Of a stretch of 64,000 nt of DNA, positions 18,604-28,334 are shown one piece after another; position 1 is the first letter of the stretch, and the number at the start of each line of letters is the position of its first letter. Source of the DNA: Synechococcus sp. A10-1-5-1 (GTDB taxonomy: Bacteria; Cyanobacteriota; Cyanobacteriia; PCC-6307; Cyanobiaceae); the NCBI RefSeq assembly GCF_023115425.1, contig NZ_CP096032.1, positions 310,001 to 374,000 on the forward strand, given 5' to 3'. The notes under the pieces were generated by a model that did no database searches, was not told the origin of the DNA, and saw nothing but the letters and a program-made list of their open reading frames with translations. The position numbers were made by a program, and so were the translations under genes.

Positions 18604-19880
18604 GGGCAGAGCGCCCCATTGCGGGTTTGACGCAAGAGTTGCCCCATGACCGAATTGGGGGCTGCAGATCCGTTGGAGATCATGCTGATGTAGCGGGGGC
18701 CCGAGCTGGTGTCCAACAACCCGCTGACGGAACGAACCCCACGGATCGTTCCGGTCTTGCCGAAAAACTGACCCTGCAGCTCGGTGTCATACCAGTAGTT
18801 ACGCAAGGTCCCACGCTCGCCAGCGATCGCCATCGAAGCGAAGTAGTGATCCGCCATCGGATGTTGAGCCATCCGCAGCATCAGAGCCACCAGCAGGCGA
18901 CTGGTGAGCCGATTCCCGCGGTCAAGGCCACTGCCGTCGACGACCTTGACCCCTGCCATCGGTAACCCCTGGGCGGCGAGCCATCGGCTGGCCAACGCCT
19001 GACTGGTGGCCTGGTCCCAACTCCCTGTGCCCTGACGCAGGAGCACCTCAGCGGTGAAATTGTGGCTTTCGGTGTTGGCCAGGCTGAGCAGGCCGTGCAT
19101 GCCAATGGAGCGCTCCTCATGGAGCAAAACAGCGCCTGAGGAGGGATTTCCCGATCGGGCTGGACTCACGGTGGTGATCACCGCCTGACCGCCCTGACGC
19201 TGGATCTCCGCGCCCAAGAGTTGCTGCAGGCGACTGGGGGGATCGCTCACGGCCATCGCTTTGGCATTGCTCGTCACCGCCAAACGGGTGATCGGAGCGC
19301 CGTAGGCCTCGACGCGATCCTCGCCGGGCCATCCCGCTGGCCACCAACGCTGGGGAGGCTCCTCCTGGAGTTGGATTCGGACCGCGGACGGTGCCGGCGA
19401 TCCACTACCGCCTTGACCCAGCGCCAACTTGGCGAAGCGCTGCAGTTGAGGGGTATTGAAATCGGGGTCCCCCTCGCCGGTAATCAGCAGGCTTCCGTCG
19501 GATTGGCGCCAAAGTCGCGTCGTGAGGCTGTAATCCGGTCCGAGACGATCCAGGGCAATCGCAGTCGCCACCAATTTCTGATTGGAGGCGGGGATGCGAG
19601 GCGTCAGACCATTGAGATCTGCCAGGAGACGACCGGATTCATCGGCCACGCTCACACTCCAGACACTGGCCTCACTGCCGAGCACCTGGCGCAGGCGGTT
19701 CTGAAGGGCCGGGCAACTGACCCGGGCCTGCAGCTGGGGCAGCCCCAACGGCGGAGGCGCCGGGGGCAGGGCAATGGCCCTGGCTGCCTGGGTGGTTTCT
19801 GGAATCGCCGCTTGCAGGGCAACGCAGGGAAATAAAGCCAGGCCTAGCCCGAGACCCACTCCAGCGCGGAGCCCCGCCAT
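18600..19880 (-). CDS. dacB: D-alanyl-D-alanine carboxypeptidase/endopeptidase, PBP4 family (S13)
   Basis: The 426-residue periplasmic enzyme trims D-Ala from peptidoglycan peptides and cleaves cross-links. A signal sequence is visible at the N-terminus (GVGLGLGLALFPCVALQA). The serine nucleophile tetrad is in PASNQKLVATA (SxxK). The second motif appears as DGSGLDRGNRLT, the usual S13 form, and the KTG box as GKTGTIRGVRSVSGLL. The start lies 2 nt downstream of the DUF4330 stop on the same strand, so both are in one transcript reaching back toward dapF. Confidence 0.92.
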   Translation of the reverse strand: MAGLRAGVGLGLGLALFPCVALQAAIPETTQAARAIALPPAPPPLGLPQLQARVSCPALQNRLRQVLGSEASVWSVSVADESGRLLADLNGLTPRIPASNQKLVATAIALDRLGPDYSLTTRLWRQSDGSLLITGEGDPDFNTPQLQRFAKLALGQGGSGSPAPSAVRIQLQEEPPQRWWPAGWPGEDRVEAYGAPITRLAVTSNAKAMAVSDPPSRLQQLLGAEIQRQGGQAVITTVSPARSGNPSSGAVLLHEERSIGMHGLLSLANTESHNFTAEVLLRQGTGSWDQATSQALASRWLAAQGLPMAGVKVVDGSGLDRGNRLTSRLLVALMLRMAQHPMADHYFASMAIAGERGTLRNYWYDTELQGQFFGKTGTIRGVRSVSGLLDTSSGPRYISMISNGSAAPNSVMGQLLRQTRNGALCP

Positions 19881-19882
19881 GG

Positions 19883-20398
19883 TCAGGACTGACCGAGCTG
19901 GAGACCAGAGACTGAACCGTTCAGCCGGAACGCACGGCCCTCTAGTTCAATCGGTGCTCCAATCTTCAGGGTCTGGTTGCCGAAGACGACGCCGCCTGCA
20001 CCCTTACGCCCTTCTCCTTTGAGAACAAAGCGGGCGTCCAAGTTGCCGAGCTGGTTCTGGTTGGGATCTGGCGCGGTGACCACCTTGCCGTCAGCGAAGA
20101 CCGCAGCCAATTGCCGTTGCAGCGGAATGACGTCATCCACGGTCACCGAACCATGGGGTTGGTTGCGGATCACGATCGCGACCTTGCCCTGCTCCTTTGC
20201 ACCAGCGATCAAGGCCGACGGGTTGGCCACCGGTACGTTGCGGACATCCACAAACACCGTGACGGGTTGGAGACCACCGGTGGCACGGGCGACGGCACCA
20301 CTCAGCTTGGGACTCCAGAGCACACCGCCAATAGCCAGGACCACAGCCGCCGCAGCCCCCGCATCCACCAGCGAGAAACGACGCGACAACACAGGCAT
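19883..20398 (-). CDS. DUF4330 family protein
   Basis: The 171-residue product starts with the DUF4330 hallmark: RRFSLVDAGAAAAVVLAIGG, a single N-terminal membrane anchor, then an extracytoplasmic beta-rich region with VTVFVDVRNVPVANPSALI and a C-terminal GNQTLKIGAPIELEG segment. Function unknown; the family is cyanobacterial. It is 2 nt from dacB and 62 nt after the DUF1995 gene, which suggests a cell-envelope role but does not prove one. Confidence 0.8.
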   Translation of the reverse strand: MPVLSRRFSLVDAGAAAAVVLAIGGVLWSPKLSGAVARATGGLQPVTVFVDVRNVPVANPSALIAGAKEQGKVAIVIRNQPHGSVTVDDVIPLQRQLAAVFADGKVVTAPDPNQNQLGNLDARFVLKGEGRKGAGGVVFGNQTLKIGAPIELEGRAFRLNGSVSGLQLGQS

Positions 20399-20460
20399 GG
20401 CAGAGAAACAGAGTTCAAACTGTACGGAGGCTGGGCCGCCGAAACAAGCATTCCCCTGGC

Positions 20461-21159
20461 CTAGTTCTGCAGACCCTCAATCAGGCGGTCGACGGCTTTG
20501 AGGCCACGGACCACTCCGCCGCCTTCACCCTCGAGGGCATCGGTCATCTGCTCGGCATCCGGCTTCGCCTCAAACTCCCGAACGAAGCGGTAGCCATCGG
20601 GATCCTGGCGGTAGAGCTGCCAATCCTGGGGAAAGGCGCGTCGCAGTGCCCCATCGCCTGTCGGGATCAGGGCATAGGCGGATTGCCAACCAGACAGGAA
20701 GCCCTTGCGGCGCTCTCGGGCAACAGTGCCAATGCCGACTGCGGCATCTTCCAATTTGCCGTTCAGCAGCACAACACTGCCGCGGTGCAGGGCACAGACC
20801 GCCTCCACATCCTCATAGTCCGCTGGGGTTGGTGCCACAAGGACCAGAAGGCCATCACTGCCGCCATCGGCTTGCTGGAGGCGCTTGATTCCACTGAGTT
20901 CGGTGATGCCAGCCGCCTGCTCCGCCGCATCACGCTTCGCCAAGGCAGCAGCCCCCGCATCGGGGAAGACCAGGCGTGCATCGGAATGGGCGTGGGTCAG
21001 GGCGCTCAACAAACGAAGGGCCACCGGGAGGATGCGCAGTCCCTCAAAGCGAAATTCAGCGGTCCAGAAGCCCTTGGTCTGGCTAGCCAAGGCAGCCAGA
21101 ATCGCTTCGACGGCTTCGGCTTCAGCACGTCGCAGATCGGCGGGGAGCATCCAGACCAT
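20461..21159 (-). CDS. DUF1995 family protein
   Basis: The 232-residue product has the DUF1995 pattern shared by cyanobacteria and chloroplasts: LPADLRRAEAEAVEAILAAL at the start, FEFEGLRILPVALRLLSAL-type sequence around 40-60, and a middle section with VLVAPTPADYEDVEAV. The plant relatives include LPA3-type proteins involved in photosystem II assembly; whether this protein does the same is inference. It begins 15 nt after the cysteine desulfurase stop on the same strand. Confidence 0.78.
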   Translation of the reverse strand: MVWMLPADLRRAEAEAVEAILAALASQTKGFWTAEFRFEGLRILPVALRLLSALTHAHSDARLVFPDAGAAALAKRDAAEQAAGITELSGIKRLQQADGGSDGLLVLVAPTPADYEDVEAVCALHRGSVVLLNGKLEDAAVGIGTVARERRKGFLSGWQSAYALIPTGDGALRRAFPQDWQLYRQDPDGYRFVREFEAKPDAEQMTDALEGEGGGVVRGLKAVDRLIEGLQN

Positions 21160-21174
21160 GTCGTTCGGCTGACC

Positions 21175-22362
21175 CTAATCAGCCGCCACCGACGCGATGG
21201 CCAAGCGCAACGCTTCCGGAATGTCCTGAAGATCGGACTCGGTGTGCCAGTAACCAAGGGAGAGACGAATCCCACTGGCCGACCAGTGCGAATCAATGCC
21301 CATCGCCTCAAGAACAGGGCTACCAGCAGCCCTGGAGCTACTACAAGCTGAACCACTACTGATGGCATAGCCGGACCGCGAGAGTTCCCGGACGACAGCG
21401 CGCCCAGACAGGGGCCGGCCATCTGCCGCCCGCACGAGCAGGCTGAGGTGATTCGCCAGGCGCAATTTTGGATGGGCGCGTGGGTCAGGGCCTGTGAGTT
21501 GCAGGCCAGGGACCTGCAGCACTGCGGACAACAAGCGATCGCGCAGGGAGGGCATCGGATCCTGCCCGTCCTTGAAGCGCCGGACCTGGAGCAGCTCGAG
21601 GGCTTTGGCAAAGCCAGCGATCAAGGCCACCGGTTCAGTGCCGGAGCGCAGGCCCCGCTCCTGGCCACCACCGGACTGAATCGGGCGGAGCTTGATCCCC
21701 TCACGAACTAACAAAGCGCCGACCCCACGGGGACCGTTGAGCTTGTGGCTGGCCACACTCATCAGATCGATCGGGAGAGCGTCGAAATCAATGGGGCGTT
21801 GAGCCGCCACCTGAACGGCGTCGACGTGAAGGAGCACGCCCGCCTCGCGGCAGAGGTCTCCGATCTCCTGGAGCGGCTGTAACGCACCGACCTCGCTCTG
21901 ACCCCAGATGAGCGAAACCAATTGGGTCGGCCGCGCCAGGTGGTGGCGCAAGGCGTCCAGATCGATCAGACCTTGAGGGCTCACAGGGATTCGCTCTACG
22001 GTCCAGCCCTGTCGCTGGAGCTGCTGCGCCGCCGCTTCGGTGGCGGGATGCTCAACGGCTGAGAGCAAGAGCCGTGGCGGGTTGCTTTGCTGATCCCAGA
22101 GCTCCGCAGCAGAACCCTGGAGCGCGAGATGAATCGACTCTGAGCCACCTGAGCTGAAAATCAGCTGACCGCTGCAACCGAGCAGGCCGGCGATCTGCTC
22201 ACGGCTGCGCTCGAGCTGCTCAGCAGCCGCTAGGCCGAAGCCGTGGAGGCTTGAGGGATTCGCCCAGGCTTCGCGATCAACGCGCTGGATCTCCGCCTGT
22301 ACCTCTGGCAGTACCGGGGTTGTAGCTGCGCAGTCGAGGTATCGGCGCAGATCCAAGGTCAT
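21175..22362 (-). CDS. cysteine desulfurase (NifS/IscS type, class V aminotransferase)
   Basis: The 395-residue PLP enzyme would convert cysteine to alanine and a protein-bound persulfide for Fe-S cluster and thiolation pathways. Visible motifs are YLDCAATTPVLPEV at the start, FSSGGSESIHLAL, the EHPAT region with the PLP-stacking His (H105), the PLP lysine in SVASHKLNGPRGVGALL, and the active-site Cys in SGSACSSSRA. The loop is long, as in group I enzymes (IscS/NifS) rather than SufS. Its start overlaps the dapF stop as ATGA, so the two are translationally coupled. Confidence 0.93.
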   Translation of the reverse strand: MTLDLRRYLDCAATTPVLPEVQAEIQRVDREAWANPSSLHGFGLAAAEQLERSREQIAGLLGCSGQLIFSSGGSESIHLALQGSAAELWDQQSNPPRLLLSAVEHPATEAAAQQLQRQGWTVERIPVSPQGLIDLDALRHHLARPTQLVSLIWGQSEVGALQPLQEIGDLCREAGVLLHVDAVQVAAQRPIDFDALPIDLMSVASHKLNGPRGVGALLVREGIKLRPIQSGGGQERGLRSGTEPVALIAGFAKALELLQVRRFKDGQDPMPSLRDRLLSAVLQVPGLQLTGPDPRAHPKLRLANHLSLLVRAADGRPLSGRAVVRELSRSGYAISSGSACSSSRAAGSPVLEAMGIDSHWSASGIRLSLGYWHTESDLQDIPEALRLAIASVAAD

Positions 22363-23501
22363 GTCTCCCGCTCAAAACGGGCCCGCGTGCGCGATTCGAG
22401 GGAGTTGGTGGCAATCGTCACCAGGTCATCCAACGAGGTGTTGTTCAGCAGTTCAGCGACCTTGGCCCGTGCAGCCTCGCTTGGGCAATTCTCTGGGCGA
22501 ATGCAGCCATTGGCGCAGACCGTGGAGCAATCAATCCCTTTCTCGCTCCTCCCTGAGCCTTGCGGCTGTTCGACTGCTGGCAGATCCGCCTCGGAATGAT
22601 CCGAGCGAAGCCCTCCAGCGGCCTGCTGGCGCGCAGCGGCAACAGCCGCCGGGTCAGGGATCGAACCGTCAAAAACGTGCTCGGCCGGCCCGTCCATAAA
22701 GACCTTGCCGTTGATGGCATCCCAATGGATCTGAAGTGGTCCACCCGGGAGATCCAGGCGAGCCGTGCGCTCGGAGAGACCCAGGAGGTGACAGGCCACC
22801 AACGTGGCGCACGCGCCGGTGCCACAGGCCAGCGTTGGACCAGCTCCGCGCTCCCAGACCCGCATCACCAGGTGCGAAGGCGAGAGCACCTCAACGAAGT
22901 GAACATTGGTCTTGGCGGGGAAGGCAGGGTGCACCTCCAGCTGACTGCCAAAGCGATCGAGATCGATCTCAGCGACGGCATCCACGGGAACGACCACGTG
23001 GGGGTTCCCCATGCCAGCGGCCGCCACGGCAAACCGCTCCCCATCAATCTCCAGCTCACCCATGGGAAGTCGGGCCTCCCCGACTTCCAGGGTTGTAGGG
23101 ATGTCGCTGGGGTTGAGAAAAGGAGCCCCCATGTCCACACGGATCGTCCCGTCGGGGAGCAGTTCCGGGACGATGCGCCCAGCCAGAGTGTCGATCTGCC
23201 AGGTGCGCCCAGGGCCGTCCCCATCGCAATCCGCCAGGAAGCGCGCCAGGCAGCGGATGCCATTGCCGCACATTTCGGGTTCGGTGCCATCGGCGTTGAA
23301 GATGCGCATCCGCAGTTCCCCCCCGGCGTTTGGCGGCAGCGCCAAGATCACGCCGTCCCCTCCGACACCAAAACGCCGGTCACAGAGCTGAACCACCAGA
23401 TCTGGGGTCAAGCCAAAGAGAAATTCGGTATCGCCGGATTGACGCCCGTCGAGCATCAAGAAGTCGTTACCAAGCCCTTGGTACTTGCTGAATTGGAACA
23501 C
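22359..23501 (-). CDS. dapF: diaminopimelate epimerase with a Cys-rich C-terminal extension
   Basis: DapF interconverts LL- and meso-diaminopimelate for lysine and peptidoglycan synthesis. Residues 1-285 are a full DapF: KYQGLGNDF at the start and the two catalytic Cys, C78 in EPEMCGNGIRC and C226 in LACGTGACATL. The enzyme normally ends at about 275-285 residues, but this ORF continues to 380. The extra part is a disordered linker followed by C325-x3-C329-x3-C333-x5-C339 and a helical tail. The extension is in frame without any visible frameshift scar. The gene is coupled to a cysteine desulfurase downstream and diverges from hfq. Confidence 0.93.
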   Translation of the reverse strand: MFQFSKYQGLGNDFLMLDGRQSGDTEFLFGLTPDLVVQLCDRRFGVGGDGVILALPPNAGGELRMRIFNADGTEPEMCGNGIRCLARFLADCDGDGPGRTWQIDTLAGRIVPELLPDGTIRVDMGAPFLNPSDIPTTLEVGEARLPMGELEIDGERFAVAAAGMGNPHVVVPVDAVAEIDLDRFGSQLEVHPAFPAKTNVHFVEVLSPSHLVMRVWERGAGPTLACGTGACATLVACHLLGLSERTARLDLPGGPLQIHWDAINGKVFMDGPAEHVFDGSIPDPAAVAAARQQAAGGLRSDHSEADLPAVEQPQGSGRSEKGIDCSTVCANGCIRPENCPSEAARAKVAELLNNTSLDDLVTIATNSLESRTRARFERET

Positions 23502-23545
23502 GCGCGACAGCCTGTTGATGCAGGCTCACCAGTTCGATCGATCCT

Positions 23546-23785
23546 ATGGGGAGCAGTCGAGAAGGGCGGTCCGGAGACCTCGACACCTCTCAACCGGGAG
23601 TGCGTCAAATCCAGGCATGGATTCGTTCAGAGAGTCCGCTCTCCCTTCAACTCAGCAATGGCAGCAGCCTGAGCGGTCGTCCGCTGTGGATCGATGCCTG
23701 CTTTCTGGCTCTGGAGCCTGAGACAGGAGCAGCCGCTGTTCTGATCAATCGGGACGCCATCGTGCTGCTGCGGCCGCTGACTTAA
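23546..23785 (+). CDS. hfq: cyanobacterial Hfq-like Sm protein
   Basis: The 79-residue product matches the Sm-fold layout of cyanobacterial Hfq: PGVRQIQAWIRSESPLSLQL as the helix plus strand 1, LSGRPLWIDACFLAL as the Sm1 strands, and VLINRDAIVLLRPLT as Sm2. Cyanobacterial Hfq lacks the canonical RNA-binding residues; in Synechocystis it acts through the type IV pilus ATPase PilB1 and is needed for motility and transformation. Here the Sm2 motif is INRDAI rather than the enterobacterial YKHAIS. It diverges from dapF with 44 nt between starts and precedes leuS. Confidence 0.8.
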   Translation: MGSSREGRSGDLDTSQPGVRQIQAWIRSESPLSLQLSNGSSLSGRPLWIDACFLALEPETGAAAVLINRDAIVLLRPLT

Positions 23786-23796
23786 CAGCAGCTATG

Positions 23797-23812
23797 GGAG
23801 CATCACTGCTCC
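23797..23812 (+). terminator. weak hairpin between hfq and leuS
   Basis: A 6-bp stem GGAGCA/TGCTCC encloses the loop TCAC, 15 nt before the leuS start. There is no T tract after it, so it may be a weak terminator for hfq or a 5'-leader hairpin of leuS rather than a strong intrinsic terminator. Confidence 0.3.
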
Positions 23813-23827
23813 ACTCCCGATCCGCCC

Positions 23828-26476
23828 GTGAGCGAGTCCAGCCGCTACCAACCCCAGGCCACAGAGGCCGGCTGGCAACGGGCCTGGAAGGCAAACGGGC
23901 TGCACAGCACCCCAGAGGTCAAGGCCGGCGATGAGGCGTTTTACGCCCTTTCGATGTTCCCTTACCCCTCAGGGAACCTGCACATGGGTCACGTCCGTAA
24001 CTACGTGATCACCGATGTGGTCGCCAGGATTCAACGCTTACGCGGAAAAAAGGTCTTGCATCCGATGGGATGGGACGCCTTTGGCCTGCCCGCCGAGAAC
24101 GCCGCCATTGAACGGGGCGTGGATCCCGGTGCCTGGACCGATCAGAACATCGCTTCCATGCGGGAGCAGCTTGATCAGCTCGGGCTCTCCATCGATTGGG
24201 ATCGGGAGGTGGCCACCTGCCACGCCGATTACTACCGCTGGACCCAATGGCTCTTCCTGCAATTCCTTGAGGCAGGACTGGCCTATCAAAAAGATGCCAC
24301 GGTCAATTGGGATCCGATTGACCAGACCGTGCTCGCCAACGAGCAGGTGGATAGCGAGGGGCGCTCCTGGCGCTCCGGTGCGCTGGTGGAGAAGCGCAAA
24401 CTGCGCCAGTGGTTCCTGAAAATCACCGACTACGCGCAGCAGCTGCTCGACGACCTCTCCCAGTTGGACGGCTGGCCTGAGCGGGTGCGCACAATGCAGG
24501 CCAACTGGATTGGTCGGAGCACAGGGGCTGAACTGCACTTCACCGTTGTCGATGCCGGCGGTCAGGACACTGAGGAGCGTGTCACCGTTTTCACCACCCG
24601 GCCGGACACCTTATTTGGTGCGAGCTATGTGGTCTTGGCACCCGAGCATCCCTTGGTCCCGGCCCTAACGACCGTTGCTCACCAAACGGAGGTGGAGGCC
24701 TTCTGTGACCTGGTCTCACGCCAAAGCGAGCAGGATCGCACCGCAGAGGACAAGCCCAAGCGCGGTGTTCCGATCGGTTCACAGGTGCGGAACCCCGCCA
24801 ATGGCGAACTGATCCCGATCTGGATTGCTGACTACGTCCTGGCCGAATACGGGACGGGGGCCGTGATGGGCGTACCAGCCCATGACCAACGCGATTTCCT
24901 TTTCGCCCGCCAGTACGAACTTCCCGTCAAGCAGGTGATCATTCCCGAAGGCAGTGATGAACATGCCTTTGAAGGGGGTGCATGGACCGAGTCCGGAGTG
25001 CTGATCCACTCGGCGGGCTTCGATGGTTTGACCAACACAGCCGCCAAAACCGCCATCACGAAGGCCGGAGAGGAGGGCGGCTGGGCGAAGGGGAAAGTCC
25101 AGTTCCGCCTTAGGGATTGGTTGATTTCAAGGCAGCGCTACTGGGGGTGCCCAATCCCGGTGATTCACTGCGAGAGCTGCGGTGTTGTTCCTGTCCCCTG
25201 CGAGCAACTTCCAGTCGAACTCCCTAGGGATATTGCCTTCAGTGGCAAGGGCGGCTCGCCACTCGCCCAGCTGGAGCGTTGGGTCAACGTCGATTGCCCC
25301 TGTTGCGGCAAACCTGCCCGGCGGGAGACCGACACGATGGACACCTTCATGTGCTCCAGCTGGTACTTCCTCCGTTACAGCGACGCCAAGAACAGCCAGC
25401 TGCCGTTCGCAAAGAACGCTGTTGATCAGTGGTTACCTGTCGATCAATACGTTGGCGGCATCGAGCACGCCATTCTTCATCTCCTCTACTCCCGCTTTTT
25501 CACGAAGGTGCTGAGGGATCGAGGCCTCCTGGGTTTCGACGAGCCTTTCCAACGCCTCCTCACCCAAGGGATGGTCCAGGGCATCACCTACAAAAACCCA
25601 AAAACGGGCAAGTACATCCCCCCCTCCGAGGTGGCGGATGCCACTGATCCTCGTGATCCACTCACAGGAGATCCCCTCGACACCTTCTTCGAGAAGATGT
25701 CGAAGTCCAAGTACAACGGCGTCGATCCTGCTGTCGTGGTCGACAAGTACGGCGCCGACACGGCGCGGATGTTCATCCTGTTCAAAGCACCCCCAGAGAA
25801 GGATCTCGAGTGGGATGACGCCGATGTGGAAGGCCAGTTCCGCTTCCTGCAGCGCATCTGGCGCCTGGCGGAAACCGCCCGAGAGCGGGGTCTGAGCTTG
25901 GCTCATGGAGCAGGTTCGGCTGAGGCCGTGGCCGAGGCCATGGCCTCAGCCACACCCCTTTCTACGGCCGAGCAGGAGCTTCGCCGCGCCGTGCACACCG
26001 CCATCCAAGAGGTCACCGACGACCTCGATGGAGACGTTCAGTTCAATACGGCGGTCTCGGAGCTGATGAAACTGAGCAACGCCATGGGGACCCACCTGGC
26101 GGACAGCTCCGACGTCTTCGCCTGTGAAGCCCTTCGCACGCTGTTGATCCTGCTCGCACCCTTTGCACCGCACTTGGCGGAAGAGCTTTGGCTGAAGCTC
26201 GGCGGCCGCAACGGTGATGACACTCTCGCTGACACCAGCATCCACACGCAGCGTTGGCCCGAAAGCGACGTCTCAGCCCTTGTCCGGGACACAGTCCCCC
26301 TGGTGATTCAGATCAAGGGCAAGGTTCGAGGCAACCTTGAGGTCCCAGCGGATGCTGACAAGGCGACCCTGGAGCGGCTGGCCCTAGAAAGCGACATTGC
26401 GGCGAAATGGCTCGAGGGCAAAGCCCCCAGCCGAGTCATCGTCGTCCCTGGGAAACTGGTGAACCTGGTGCCTTAA
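23828..26476 (+). CDS. leuS: leucyl-tRNA synthetase
   Basis: This class I synthetase charges tRNA-Leu. In the 882-residue product the HIGH box is in [14 protein letters not shown] and the KMSKS loop in [15 protein letters not shown]. The CP1 editing domain is present, with [22 protein letters not shown] and a [16 protein letters not shown] block. The anticodon-binding and C-terminal domains end in [14 protein letters not shown]. The start codon is GTG. It ends 7 nt from the convergent pgi stop. Confidence 0.97.
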   Translation: MSESSRYQPQATEAGWQRAWKANGLHSTPEVKAGDEAFYALSMFPYPSGNLHMGHVRNYVITDVVARIQRLRGKKVLHPMGWDAFGLPAENAAIERGVDPGAWTDQNIASMREQLDQLGLSIDWDREVATCHADYYRWTQWLFLQFLEAGLAYQKDATVNWDPIDQTVLANEQVDSEGRSWRSGALVEKRKLRQWFLKITDYAQQLLDDLSQLDGWPERVRTMQANWIGRSTGAELHFTVVDAGGQDTEERVTVFTTRPDTLFGASYVVLAPEHPLVPALTTVAHQTEVEAFCDLVSRQSEQDRTAEDKPKRGVPIGSQVRNPANGELIPIWIADYVLAEYGTGAVMGVPAHDQRDFLFARQYELPVKQVIIPEGSDEHAFEGGAWTESGVLIHSAGFDGLTNTAAKTAITKAGEEGGWAKGKVQFRLRDWLISRQRYWGCPIPVIHCESCGVVPVPCEQLPVELPRDIAFSGKGGSPLAQLERWVNVDCPCCGKPARRETDTMDTFMCSSWYFLRYSDAKNSQLPFAKNAVDQWLPVDQYVGGIEHAILHLLYSRFFTKVLRDRGLLGFDEPFQRLLTQGMVQGITYKNPKTGKYIPPSEVADATDPRDPLTGDPLDTFFEKMSKSKYNGVDPAVVVDKYGADTARMFILFKAPPEKDLEWDDADVEGQFRFLQRIWRLAETARERGLSLAHGAGSAEAVAEAMASATPLSTAEQELRRAVHTAIQEVTDDLDGDVQFNTAVSELMKLSNAMGTHLADSSDVFACEALRTLLILLAPFAPHLAEELWLKLGGRNGDDTLADTSIHTQRWPESDVSALVRDTVPLVIQIKGKVRGNLEVPADADKATLERLALESDIAAKWLEGKAPSRVIVVPGKLVNLVP

Positions 26477-26483
26477 CCCCACC

Positions 26484-28085
26484 TCAGTCGTGGATAAAGA
26501 CGAGGGACTCGGGCTGACCCCAGTCCCCGTTGGCTGAGATGTGACGGCGGTTGGCACAGAGGTGGCGGAGGATCCAGTAGAGCGGCTCTGCGGTCTCTAG
26601 ATCCAGTTTCGTCTGCAGTTCCGCCAGGGTGTGCTCCCTTTGGTCAGCCATGACCATCTCCAACCTGGATTGCAGGTCAAGGAGTGCAGCTGCGGCCTTC
26701 TTGCCGGCCTCAACGCCGGGCTGGTGGTAGGCGTTCACATTCACCAACTCGCCGTACAAACCAACGGCACGCTCAAACAGCGCAATCAGGGCACCCAAGC
26801 TGTGGGCATTCAGTCGCTGCATCGTGATGCTCAGGTTGAAGCGACCCTCTTCAGTGAGGGCTGAGCGAGTCCCCTGCAGGAAACCATCAAGGAAATCTCC
26901 GGGGTTCTCACCCTCGAGTGGCGGAATATCGCCTGGATCCTCAAGGACCTCGACAAAGGTGACAAAGAAATTGTCGACACCGTCACGGAGTTGCTGCACG
27001 TAGGCGTGTTGGTCCGTTGAACCCTTATTGCCGTAGACAGCAATGCCTTGGTGCACGACCTGACCGTTGCGGTCCAGCTTTTTACCCAGGCTCTCCATCA
27101 CAAGCTGTTGGAGATAGCGACTGAAGACCTCCAGACGATCGCGGTAAGGGAGGACCACCATGTCGCGCAGCCCTTTGCCACCACACGCCGAGTACCAAGC
27201 GGCGGCCAGAAGCGCCGCGGGGTTTTGATCGAAGTCAGCAACGCGGGTGACCGCATCCATCTCAGCGGCACCAGCAAGAAACTCGCGAATGTCCGAGCCA
27301 ATCAGGACGCCCGGAAGCAAGCCAACCGCACTGGTGATGCTGGTGCGTCCACCGACCCAATCGAACATGTCGAAGCGGGCCAGCCAACCGGCATCCTTGG
27401 CCTCACGGTCGAGTTTGCTGTCCACCATCGTCACAGCAACCGCCTGCTGAGACCAGCTGCCACCAGCGGTCTCCACCGCCCGGCGAGCCTGGAGCATGCC
27501 GATATGGGGTTCCGGGGTGCCGCCGGACTTGCTGACGACGATCACCAGGGTGGTTTTCAGGCGCCCACCAAGGGAAGCCAGGGTCCGGCGCATGCCGTCG
27601 GGATCCACGTTGTCAAAGAAGTGGAACGGCAGTCCGGCCCCGGGGTCCTGAAGGGCCCGAATCATCAGCAGGGGGCCGAGGCCAGAACCACCGATCCCAA
27701 TCCAGAGCACATCGGTAAAGGTCTGCCCTGAACCATTGCCAATGGCACCGCTGAGGACATCACGACCAAAGGACTCGATCCGATCGACCTCAGCCTGGAT
27801 GTGTTGACCACTGGCAGCGTCGGGCGCAAGGTCAGGATTGCGGAGCCAGTAGTGACCGACCTGGCGCTGCTCATCGGCGTTGGCGATCGAGCCCGATTCC
27901 AGAGCCGCCATGGCCTCAAAGGCCTGACTAAACCGGGGTCTTAAGGACGCCAGGGTGGGCTCGTCGAGGCCCATGCGACTGACGTCCAACCAGAATCCAA
28001 GCGTCTGGTTGTGCCAGAGCTGGCTGCAAAACCTCTGCCACTGGCTTGCGGGATCCAGAGCGGGAGCAGAGGGGGAGGAAGACAT
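26484..28085 (-). CDS. pgi: glucose-6-phosphate isomerase
   Basis: The enzyme interconverts glucose 6-phosphate and fructose 6-phosphate at the branch between glycolysis/Calvin cycle and glycogen/osmolyte synthesis. The open frame extends back to 28232, but the first 49 codons there do not look like protein. The ATG at 28085 gives 533 residues starting MSSSPSAPALDP and fits cyanobacterial Pgi. Motifs are WIGIGGSGLGPLLM, VVSKSGGTPEPHIG (SIS domain), YGNKGSTDQHAYVQQLRDG and the C-terminal VNAYHQPGVEAGKK. Convergent with leuS. Confidence 0.95.
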   Translation of the reverse strand: MSSSPSAPALDPASQWQRFCSQLWHNQTLGFWLDVSRMGLDEPTLASLRPRFSQAFEAMAALESGSIANADEQRQVGHYWLRNPDLAPDAASGQHIQAEVDRIESFGRDVLSGAIGNGSGQTFTDVLWIGIGGSGLGPLLMIRALQDPGAGLPFHFFDNVDPDGMRRTLASLGGRLKTTLVIVVSKSGGTPEPHIGMLQARRAVETAGGSWSQQAVAVTMVDSKLDREAKDAGWLARFDMFDWVGGRTSITSAVGLLPGVLIGSDIREFLAGAAEMDAVTRVADFDQNPAALLAAAWYSACGGKGLRDMVVLPYRDRLEVFSRYLQQLVMESLGKKLDRNGQVVHQGIAVYGNKGSTDQHAYVQQLRDGVDNFFVTFVEVLEDPGDIPPLEGENPGDFLDGFLQGTRSALTEEGRFNLSITMQRLNAHSLGALIALFERAVGLYGELVNVNAYHQPGVEAGKKAAAALLDLQSRLEMVMADQREHTLAELQTKLDLETAEPLYWILRHLCANRRHISANGDWGQPESLVFIHD

Positions 28086-28334
28086 CAGGCCGAAATGGAG
28101 GGCACCGCAGGTCGAACCTATCCGTGAAATCCAATCAGGGATACCTTTTTTGGCTATTTCTGCGCATTGAAGCGAGTCCAGATCGCGATCTTGTGGACGC
28201 AAGCATCCAAGGCCTGATTGAGCTGTCATCACTGAAACAGCGCATTAGGCTGAAAAGACAGTGTTCAGCGGGTTCTGGCTCACATCAAGCGCCACAGCCA
28301 GCGGCTTCGGCCCCATCGCACCAGGCGCAATCTC

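Noticed and set aside
22560-23672. 370-residue ORF opposite dapF
   Set aside because: Antisense shadow without recognisable motifs; DapF on the other strand is certain.
28086-28232. 49-residue extension of Pgi
   Set aside because: Not Pgi-like; the ATG at 28085 gives the usual N-terminus. The 28086-28334 gap otherwise shows no gene that I can support and probably holds the promoters of pgi and the transglycosylase-like gene.
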